Under the pieces are notes generated by a model. The model saw only the letters and a list, made by a program, of their open reading frames with translations. It did not search any database and was not told the DNA's origin. A DNA stretch of 34,894 nucleotides from Candidatus Portnoybacteria bacterium RBG_13_40_8 (GTDB lineage: Bacteria > Patescibacteriota > Minisyncoccia > RBG-13-40-8-A): contig MHMT01000020.1 of the NCBI GenBank assembly GCA_001819435.1, positions 1 through 34,894 of the forward strand. Reading direction: 5' to 3'. A program made the translations under genes and the position numbers. Shown in pieces: positions 23,663-31,224 of this stretch. Numbering within the stretch: the first letter of the stretch is position 1; each line of letters begins with the position of its first letter.

Positions 23663-25897
23663 GTGAAAAGGGCAATTATTTTTTCTCTAATCGTCCTCGG
23701 CATCACATCGATTGTCTCACAGTTGATTGTTATCCGAGAACTAAATACCAGTTTTTTTGGCAATGAATTTTTTATTGGCTGGACTCTTTTTTCTTGGTTA
23801 TTTTGGACGGGTATTGGCAGTTTACTTTTGAATAAATTGGTTAAAGAAGAAAATATCTTTAAACTTCTTGTTATATCCAATATTTTAATTCCCATATTTC
23901 TAAGTTTGGAAATATTCTTAATTCGTTTTTCCCGAATTTTAATCACCGCTCAAGCTGGCCAAATACCCAATTTAATTCCTGCGCTTTTGTATGGTTTTAT
24001 TGTTTTAGCTCCCTTATGCTTGATTTTGGGCCTACAATTCACGATTATCGCCAGATTGTGGAAATATAATTACCAAGGCATAGAATTAAGTCGAGCCATT
24101 GGAAAATCCTATATCTTAGAAACAATTGGTTTTATTATCGGGGGATTGGCTTTCGGTTATTTTTTAATTTTCGTTAATGAATTTTATGGTGCTTCAATTA
24201 TTGCTTTACTAAATTTATTAGCCGGGATTTTTATTTTGGCACATAGAAAAATTGCTGGATTAAAATTTTTATCAATTGCTTTTTTTGGTTTTTTTATTCT
24301 CATATTTATCTTTTCTCCTTTTATTGATTACCAAACCAATGTTTTCCGATTTCCAAACCAAACTTTAATTGAATCAAAAAATTCTCTTTACGGAAATATC
24401 GCTGTAACCCAATTAAAAGACCAGTATAATTTTTATGAAAGCGGACTATTCCTGGGGACCAATAAAGAAAATATTTTTAATGAGTGTGTTCATATTCCGC
24501 TTTTATATCATCAAAATCCCAAAAATATACTTTTAATCGGCAATGGTTTTAATGGGATTATAAAAGAAATCTTAAAACATAATCCGGATAAGATTTATTA
24601 TTTGGAATTAGACTCTGAATTGATTAAAACTACCGAAAAATATTTTTCTAATAACTTATCGGTTAATTTGAATGACAAACGAGTTGAAATAATTAATCTG
24701 GATGCCAGATATTTTTTAAAAAATAGTGCGGAAAAATTTGATCTAATAATCGTAAACCTACCAAATCCCTCGACTGCCCTGATAAATAGATTTTACACCG
24801 ATGAATTCTATAAAGAAGCAAAAATTCACTTATCCGAAAACGGGATTTTATCAACCTATTTAAAATTATCAGCCAATTATTTTGGGCCAGAAATAGAAAA
24901 TTTAGATACTTCTTTATATTTGGCTCTTAAAAATAATTTTGATTCCGTTTTAATCTTGCCCGAAGACCAGCATTTATTTATTGCTTCCCAAAATCAGCTT
25001 GATAATAATCCGGATTCACTCATCCAAAGACTTGAAGAAAGGGAAATAAAAAGTAATTTTGTAAATGAAGAATATATTAAATACAGATTAAACAATGACA
25101 GGGTTCGAACTTTAAATGATTTATTGGATAAAAATCAAACAGCCAAAATAAATCAAGACCAACTGCCAATTAGTTGTTATTATAATTTTATTTATTGGAT
25201 ATCGTCTTTTTATCCCAATTTAGCCAAAATTTTTGCTTCATTAGGAGAATTAAAATTTGGATGGATAATTGTTATGGCTATTTTTGGATCTTTGATATTC
25301 TTTCACGGCCCGCGAAAAAAAATTCCTCTTGTTATGGCAATTGCGGGATTTTCTTTAATGGCAATTGAAATAATAATTATTTTCGGGTTTCAGATTTTTT
25401 ACGGATATTTATATTACAAAATTTCTCTCATCATCACCGCCTTAATGACAGGAATGACTCTAGGTTCCTGGCTGGCAAATAGAAAATTAGAGCAAAAAAC
25501 AATCAAATCTATAATCAAAATTCACGCTTTAATAATTGTCTTCTCGCTGATTCTTTTATTCGGATTTTATTCTTTATTTAGAATTTCGCTCAAATCATCA
25601 ATTTTTATAGAAATAACTTTCTTGATTGCCGCTGGTCTAATTGGTGCAATTGTTGGTTTTGAATTTCCGATTATTAATAAATTATATTTGGAACAAAAAA
25701 CCCTCCTTCGCTCTTCGAGCTACGGAGGGCAGGCAGGTATCATTTATGGCGCGGACTTAATCGGTTCTTGCCTTGGCGCTTTTCTGGTTAGTATTTTTCT
25801 TGTTCCAATCTTCGGTATTTATCAAGCTTTAATCTTTTTGGGAATTTTGAATTTTATAATTTTAATCTACTTAACACTCTCTTCGTCAAAAACTTGA
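23663..25897 (+). CDS. Fused membrane / spermidine-synthase-like protein
   Basis: GTG start; N- and C-terminal multi-TM blocks flank a Rossmann domain (NILLIGNGFNGIIKEILKHNPDKIYYLELD...RFYTDEFYKEAKIHLSENGI) typical of fused MFS/spermidine synthases. Confidence 0.85.
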   Translation: MKRAIIFSLIVLGITSIVSQLIVIRELNTSFFGNEFFIGWTLFSWLFWTGIGSLLLNKLVKEENIFKLLVISNILIPIFLSLEIFLIRFSRILITAQAGQIPNLIPALLYGFIVLAPLCLILGLQFTIIARLWKYNYQGIELSRAIGKSYILETIGFIIGGLAFGYFLIFVNEFYGASIIALLNLLAGIFILAHRKIAGLKFLSIAFFGFFILIFIFSPFIDYQTNVFRFPNQTLIESKNSLYGNIAVTQLKDQYNFYESGLFLGTNKENIFNECVHIPLLYHQNPKNILLIGNGFNGIIKEILKHNPDKIYYLELDSELIKTTEKYFSNNLSVNLNDKRVEIINLDARYFLKNSAEKFDLIIVNLPNPSTALINRFYTDEFYKEAKIHLSENGILSTYLKLSANYFGPEIENLDTSLYLALKNNFDSVLILPEDQHLFIASQNQLDNNPDSLIQRLEEREIKSNFVNEEYIKYRLNNDRVRTLNDLLDKNQTAKINQDQLPISCYYNFIYWISSFYPNLAKIFASLGELKFGWIIVMAIFGSLIFFHGPRKKIPLVMAIAGFSLMAIEIIIIFGFQIFYGYLYYKISLIITALMTGMTLGSWLANRKLEQKTIKSIIKIHALIIVFSLILLFGFYSLFRISLKSSIFIEITFLIAAGLIGAIVGFEFPIINKLYLEQKTLLRSSSYGGQAGIIYGADLIGSCLGAFLVSIFLVPIFGIYQALIFLGILNFIILIYLTLSSSKT

Positions 25898-27396
25898 GCA
25901 GTAAAAACGTAAAGGTCCGTATCCTCGTCTTTCCAACAGTCGGCTGATAAGCCGGCTTTTTGCGTACATAAAATACTCAAAAATGTATCTCTGTCCCAGT
26001 TATTTTCTGTAGCTACTTGAGGTAGAAATACCCCTGAACGTGAACCTCTGACAATTTTTACTCCGTGTTTGCCGATTTCTACGTCTTTGTATGAATCAAC
26101 TTTTTTCAGCGGGCTTAAAACTGAAATTTTATATTCCAATAATGGTAATTCTTCCTTGGTCACCGGCATAAATCTTGGATCATTAATTGCCGAAGAAATA
26201 ACTGTTTCGGCCACAACTTGATATAAAGGAATATCCGGCTCGAACACACCGATACAGCCCCTTAATTCGCCATGCTCTTTCAAGGTCACGAAAGCGCCCA
26301 TTGGTTTGTTTAGAAGCGAGTCGTCTTCTTCAAATTTCAAAATCTTTCCCTCTTTGAGATATGATTCTAAGGATTGTTTGGCAATCTCCAATAATCTTTT
26401 CTGTTGTTCTTTGTTCAGCTCGTTCTCTGATTTTTCGGAAGTAAAAACAATTGCCGTATAACCGACAACCTGATTTTTTTCTCCGCTTACATCACCTGAA
26501 TTAGCATATTTTAATAATTGTGATTTTTTGCCTTCCATTAGGCCCATTACTACCTCAATCGCATCATGACCGCAAGCACAGGTTTGTAGGTTTTCTATGC
26601 CTTCATTTTCTAATTTATTTATAGCTTCTCTAAGTTTCTCTCTTTCGCCAGCCAAAATTGATTCAATTACTTTACCATCACTATATTTGGCATCATCATA
26701 TTTGGGATAATGAGACAAATCAGTGCTGGCAATAAGTAAAACATTTTCATTCATTAATGGTTTCAAGGCATTAATTAAAATATCACTCGCGCCTGGCTGA
26801 TTGCCTAAAATAATCGGTACAATTTTCCAACCCGAGACTGATAAGACCATTTGTAAAAACGGCAATTGAACCTCTAGGGAATGTTCCTCTGAATGGGCGC
26901 TTTCTTTAAAATATATTTTGTCATTCGCCTCCATTAATTTTTGGGCAAATTCTGCGTCAATTTCAACTTTGCCAAGAGGTGTTTCAAAATATCCTTTGGG
27001 ATAAATCGAAGCGCCATCAAAATATTCCCGATGACTATTACCGATCAATATAACTGTATCTATATTTTTTCCTACCAATGCTTTATATCCATATGCCGCC
27101 ACTTGACCAGAATAAACATAACCAGCATGAGGAACAATCAAAGCACGGATATACGGATCTAACTTTGGCAATTCTGCTTTAGTCAAAAAATTATCAATCA
27201 TTGAACTTAATTCTTCTTTTGAACCAGGATAAAATTGCCCAGCCACAACCGCTTCGCGCACCGGTCCCTCATCTTTTTGAATGTTATTTTTATTTCCTTC
27301 TTGTTTTTTCATAAATTCCAATTTTCCCTGGTCTATAACCAAAGCCGCTCCAATAACCAACAATATAAATATAACAAAAATTATTACTTTTTTCAT
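25867..27396 (-). CDS. AmmeMemoRadiSam system Memo-AMMECR1 fusion protein with N-terminal TM anchor
   Basis: 509 aa; Memo part VREAVVAGQFYPGSKEELSSMI...LIVPHAGYVYSGQVAAYGYKAL; AMMECR1 part KPMGAFVTLKEHGELRGCIGVFEPDIPLYQVVAETVISSAINDPRF; N-terminal MKKVIIFVIFILLVIGAALVI. Confidence 0.93.
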   Translation of the reverse strand: MKKVIIFVIFILLVIGAALVIDQGKLEFMKKQEGNKNNIQKDEGPVREAVVAGQFYPGSKEELSSMIDNFLTKAELPKLDPYIRALIVPHAGYVYSGQVAAYGYKALVGKNIDTVILIGNSHREYFDGASIYPKGYFETPLGKVEIDAEFAQKLMEANDKIYFKESAHSEEHSLEVQLPFLQMVLSVSGWKIVPIILGNQPGASDILINALKPLMNENVLLIASTDLSHYPKYDDAKYSDGKVIESILAGEREKLREAINKLENEGIENLQTCACGHDAIEVVMGLMEGKKSQLLKYANSGDVSGEKNQVVGYTAIVFTSEKSENELNKEQQKRLLEIAKQSLESYLKEGKILKFEEDDSLLNKPMGAFVTLKEHGELRGCIGVFEPDIPLYQVVAETVISSAINDPRFMPVTKEELPLLEYKISVLSPLKKVDSYKDVEIGKHGVKIVRGSRSGVFLPQVATENNWDRDTFLSILCTQKAGLSADCWKDEDTDLYVFTAQVFDEESVK

Positions 27397-27404
27397 TTAT
27401 TTTC

Positions 27405-28517
27405 TTATTTCCAAATCCCGGGAATTACTTCACCATCCAAACATTTGCCATCAACTAAATTATTGGCTTGAATCATATAACCCCGTCTTTCAATGGCAAT
27501 CTCTTTTGACCCCGGACAATAAGTTGATTCTCCTTCGGGATAAATAATGTTTCCGGTATAAACAAATTTTAATCCCTCTTCCATGGCAACCTGCCTGGCT
27601 TTAATTATTGTTTCCGACGGAGTTGACGGCAAATTCTGTAATTTATATTCCGGATGAAAGGCCGAAAAATGAAGCGGTACATCGTCGCCCACATTTTCTT
27701 TTATCCATTTTGCCATTTCTCTTATTTCTTCTTTGCTTTCATTTTCTCCGGGAATCAATAAATTCACAATTTCTAGCCAAACACCGCTATTTTTAATAGT
27801 CTTTATTGTTTCCAGAACCGGCGCCAAATGACCGCCGGTAAATTTTTGATAAAATTCTTCTTTAAACGCTTTTAAATCAACTTTATAAGCATCGATATAG
27901 GGTAATAATTCTCTTAATGGTTCAAGGTTAATATAACCGTTGCTCACTACTACGGTTCTTAATCCTTTTTCTTTGGCTAATCTTGCCACATCATAAACAT
28001 ATTCATAATAAACGATTGGTTCGTTGTAAGTAAAAGCAATTACTTCGCTCCCGCTTTGTAACGCATCGTTGACTACCTGCTCTGGTGTCATTTTGGTTGT
28101 TTCCACCTCCCAGGGAAAAACCTGAGAAATATCCCAATTCTGACAAAAGGAACAGCGCATATTGCAACCGGTTGTAGAAATTGAATAAGCCTTGGCTCCG
28201 GGCAAAAAATGAAAAAAGGGCTTTTTTTCAATTGGGTCGACATGCTGGGCAGCCACATTGCCGTAATTTAAAGAATAAAGCTCGCCATCAATATTTTTCC
28301 TGGCTTTACACAAACCAATCTGACCCCTAGATAAGATGCAGCGATTAGGACAAAGCCCACACTGAACCATATTGCCAGATAATTTCTCAAAAAATTTCGC
28401 CCGATAAAAATCTTCGGCATTATTCGCCTCTTTGGCTCCTTTTTCCCGTGTAAAAATCAAATACCCGGCCAGGCCGACTATCAAAATTAAAAACAAAATG
28501 GCAAAAAACTTTTTCAT
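27405..28517 (-). CDS. AmmeMemoRadiSam system radical SAM enzyme with N-terminal TM anchor
   Basis: 370 aa; CGLCPNRCILSRGQIGLCKAR, TTGCNMRCSFCQNWDIS radical SAM motif; N-terminal MKKFFAILFLILIVGLAGYLIF. Confidence 0.94.
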   Translation of the reverse strand: MKKFFAILFLILIVGLAGYLIFTREKGAKEANNAEDFYRAKFFEKLSGNMVQCGLCPNRCILSRGQIGLCKARKNIDGELYSLNYGNVAAQHVDPIEKKPFFHFLPGAKAYSISTTGCNMRCSFCQNWDISQVFPWEVETTKMTPEQVVNDALQSGSEVIAFTYNEPIVYYEYVYDVARLAKEKGLRTVVVSNGYINLEPLRELLPYIDAYKVDLKAFKEEFYQKFTGGHLAPVLETIKTIKNSGVWLEIVNLLIPGENESKEEIREMAKWIKENVGDDVPLHFSAFHPEYKLQNLPSTPSETIIKARQVAMEEGLKFVYTGNIIYPEGESTYCPGSKEIAIERRGYMIQANNLVDGKCLDGEVIPGIWK

Positions 28518-28519
28518 AT

Positions 28520-29155
28520 TTAAATAGCATGAAATAAGGTCAGACCTCTAATAATATAATAAATCCCGTAAGTTAAAAAGGCAAAACCAACAATTAAACC
28601 AGCAATTCTGGCGATCAAGCGAAATTCCTTCATTTTTCCCAAAAATCCCAAAAAAGTAACCGGCAGAAAATAAAGTGTTGTCCCCAAAAAGAACATCAAA
28701 AAATAAATTATTCCTTTAAAAACGCTGTGTAAGGAAAAAACATAAGCCAAAGACATTAAAAACGGCGGACAGATATTTATGCCCATCAGAAATCCCATCA
28801 AAAGCGGTGATTTTTCCCTGAATTTAATATATTTTGATGAACAAAAAATGCCCTTGGGCTTTAAAAGACCCAAGGCATAAAAAATCAAAACAACTGCCAA
28901 AACCATCAGAGAAATAATCAAAATCAAATTTACTGCTTGATTGGAAATTTTTTCTCCCAAATAGCCAAAAATTGCGCCAAAAAGAATATAGCCACCTAAA
29001 CGACCGAGAATAAATTCCAAAATCACTTTAAAATTCTTGGCTAGTTTCCTTTCTTCGGAGACTAAATATGGCGCTATAAAGGGCACGCAATAAGTAAAGC
29101 AAAAGATTCCAGTGGAAATCCCCAAAAGAAATGGTTGAATGAGAAAATCTTCCAT
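28520..29155 (-). CDS. CcdA/DsbD-like (or UreH/TauE-SafE-annotated) six-TM membrane protein
   Basis: 211 aa; CFTYCVPFIAPYL and GINICPPFLMSLAYVF cysteine-proline motifs in TM helices; 2-nt spacing from radical SAM gene. Confidence 0.75.
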   Translation of the reverse strand: MEDFLIQPFLLGISTGIFCFTYCVPFIAPYLVSEERKLAKNFKVILEFILGRLGGYILFGAIFGYLGEKISNQAVNLILIISLMVLAVVLIFYALGLLKPKGIFCSSKYIKFREKSPLLMGFLMGINICPPFLMSLAYVFSLHSVFKGIIYFLMFFLGTTLYFLPVTFLGFLGKMKEFRLIARIAGLIVGFAFLTYGIYYIIRGLTLFHAI

Positions 29156-29231
29156 ATATCCTAAATTAGCACAATTTTTGCTATAATAATAGGGTAATAA
29201 TTAAAATCGCCCCGTTAATCGGGGCAAATCT

Positions 29232-29423
29232 ATGGACAATAATCTTTACAATTTAATGCTCCAATTGACCCAGGAACAAAAATCTATTTGGCGCGTAAAA
29301 AGATATTATATTAGTGATGCGGGAAATTGCGAAGAGTGTAAAAGATTCTGGACCGATTTTTTGGAACAAAAAGAAAACAATGTTGCCCAAATGAAAGAAT
29401 TGATTAAAAAGCATATTGGGTAA
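29232..29423 (+). CDS. Small hypothetical protein
   Basis: 63 aa; ATG start, GCCCCG-ttaat-CGGGGC hairpin in leader; convergent with efp. Confidence 0.6.
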   Translation: MDNNLYNLMLQLTQEQKSIWRVKRYYISDAGNCEECKRFWTDFLEQKENNVAQMKELIKKHIG

Positions 29424-29424
29424 A

Positions 29425-29997
29425 TTATTCCCCTTTTTCGACTCTTTCTGTATATTCTCCGGTTTGGGTGTTTATTTTGATAATGTCTCCTTGTTCAATA
29501 AATAAGGGGACATTTATTAATGTGCCGGTTTCAATCTTAACTGCTTTTACCCCGCCCTGGGCAGTATTACCTTTAATCGATGGCGGCGCTTCAATAACCT
29601 TAAATTCCATTTTAATCGGTAAAAACACATTCACGATTTTGTCCTCAAATTCCATTACATCAACGTTGCTATTCGGTTTTAAAAACTTGCTTAAATCGCC
29701 AATTTGTTCTTCATCAATTTCGAACCTCTTTGACGGGTCGCTTATTTCGCAAAATACAAATTTGCCGCGATGAACATATAAAAATTTCACTTCGCGGTAT
29801 TTAATTTCCGCCTCCGCAAAGCTTTCCGTATGCTGAAAACTACGGCTGATGACTTTGCCGTTAATCAAGTTCTTGATTTTTGTCTGGGCAACGGGTTTTC
29901 TTTGCTGCATTCTTACAAAATTAAACTCAACCACCTGATATGGTTGGCCGTCTAAAATAAAAACCGTTCCCGGTTTTAAATTATTATAGTTAATCAT
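29425..29997 (-). CDS. efp: Elongation factor P (variant modification loop)
   Basis: 190 aa; NNLKPGTVFILDGQPYQVVEFNFVRMQQRKPVAQTKIKNLINGKVISRSF...IKGNTAQGGVKAVKIETGTLINVPLFIEQGDIIKINTQTGEYTERV. Confidence 0.95.
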   Translation of the reverse strand: MINYNNLKPGTVFILDGQPYQVVEFNFVRMQQRKPVAQTKIKNLINGKVISRSFQHTESFAEAEIKYREVKFLYVHRGKFVFCEISDPSKRFEIDEEQIGDLSKFLKPNSNVDVMEFEDKIVNVFLPIKMEFKVIEAPPSIKGNTAQGGVKAVKIETGTLINVPLFIEQGDIIKINTQTGEYTERVEKGE

Positions 29998-30133
29998 ACC
30001 CAGTGCTACAACTTCGATTTTTATACTGAGTTCATCAAAGTTGTAGATTATACATCAAAAAACGTTTGTTTATCTATTATGCCACGATACTACATCTGTG
30101 TCGCAAAGTGGCATCAAAGTTGTAGCACCGGGC
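29995..30133 (-). repeat. MITE-like / leader element, copy 2 (upstream of efp)
   Basis: Inverted second copy of 17731-17869, ending at the efp ATG. Confidence 0.88.
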
Positions 30134-30198
30134 ATAAATCTCACTCTATCAAAAATCCTTGACTCGGTCAAGGATTTTTGAAAATCTAAATATTTCAA

Positions 30199-30597
30199 TT
30201 ATTCGGTAGTTTTGCCGTCAAATTCCGCTTCTTTGGCCATAGCTTCTTCTTTGGTCACGCGCACAATACCTTCCTTGTGGTGAGCCGGAGAATAAATAGT
30301 GTAAAGCTTAAGTTCTTCTGTATCAGAGACATTAATGATATTGTGCTGGGCGCCGGCCGGCACAACCACTGCTGTACCGTCTTTGAGTTCGTATTCATTA
30401 TCGTCAATAATGCATTTGCCTTGCCCTTTTTCAAAACGGAAAAATTGGTCATTGTCAGAATGAACTTCCATTCCGATTTCTTCTCCTGGCCGGAGACTCA
30501 TCAATACCAACTGGCTGTGTTTCCCGGTATAAAGCACCTTGCGAAAATTAGTATTTTCCAAGGTTTCTTTTTCAATATTATCCACAAATCCTTTCAT
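30199..30597 (-). CDS. Cupin-domain protein
   Basis: 132 aa; LRPGEEIGMEVHSDNDQFFRFEKGQGKCIIDDNEYELKDGTAVVVPAGAQHNIINVSD. Confidence 0.92.
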   Translation of the reverse strand: MKGFVDNIEKETLENTNFRKVLYTGKHSQLVLMSLRPGEEIGMEVHSDNDQFFRFEKGQGKCIIDDNEYELKDGTAVVVPAGAQHNIINVSDTEELKLYTIYSPAHHKEGIVRVTKEEAMAKEAEFDGKTTE

Positions 30598-30610
30598 ATT
30601 TTTTTTACCT

Positions 30611-30667
30611 CGTTAAATATCCCGCGGTGCGGGATGCCGCTTTGCGGCATTTAACGGGGTGAACCCC
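30611..30667 (-). promoter_or_regulatory. Structured 5' leader: three-way junction plus GGGG/CCCC hairpin upstream of cupin gene
   Basis: CGTTAAAT|ATCCCGC-ggt-GCGGGAT|GCCGC-ttt-GCGGC|ATTTAACG pairs completely with no unpaired junction bases; ends 13 nt before the cupin ATG. Confidence 0.6.
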
Positions 30668-30843
30668 TTAATTATTAATCAAATTTTGACCCTTGAACTC
30701 CTATTATATCATTTCAATAAATTTAATGTAAACAAAAACCGCTAAAACCCAAAAAGCCCGCAAAACCTTTGAATTTATTTATTTATGCTCTATAATATAA
30801 TTATATAGGCAAATGCCTTAATAATAATTAAATAAATAAATTT

Positions 30844-31107
30844 ATGGCAAAAAGAAAACCCAATGCTGCGTTTATGAGACCGTTAAAAGTCAGCGAAGAA
30901 CTGGCTATGGTTATTGGCAAGGGCCCGATGCCCAGACCAGAAGTAGTCTCAAAGCTCTGGGTATATATCCACGAGCACAACCTTCAGGATAAGGTCAATA
31001 AGCGCAACGTCAATGCCGATGCGAATTTGAAAGCAGTTTTCGGCGGGAAAGGAACAGTAGATATGTTTGAGATGCAGAAGCTCATTTCAAAACATCTTTC
31101 CAAATAG
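30844..31107 (+). CDS. SWIB/MDM2 domain protein
   Basis: 87 aa; FMRPLKVSEELAMVIGKGPMPRPEVVSKLWVYIHEHNLQDKVNKRNVNADANLKAVFGGKGTVDMFEMQKLISKHL. Confidence 0.93.
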   Translation: MAKRKPNAAFMRPLKVSEELAMVIGKGPMPRPEVVSKLWVYIHEHNLQDKVNKRNVNADANLKAVFGGKGTVDMFEMQKLISKHLSK

Positions 31108-31135
31108 ACTTTTTAAATTTTTCAAAAATTTAAAA

Positions 31136-31169
31136 CAAAAAATCCGACCTCTTGTAGGCGGATTTTTTG
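31136..31169 (+). terminator. Intrinsic terminator
   Basis: AAAAAATCCG-aCCT-cttgt-AGG-CGGATTTTTT. Confidence 0.8.
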
Positions 31170-31199
31170 AAAAAAGCACATAACGTGTATGTGCCTTTT
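31170..31199. terminator. Repeated 30-nt hairpin terminator, copy 1
   Basis: AAAAAAGCACATAACGTGTATGTGCCTTTT, identical to 33082-33111. Confidence 0.7.
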
Positions 31200-31224
31200 G
31201 TAAAATTTTAATTTTGAATCCACG

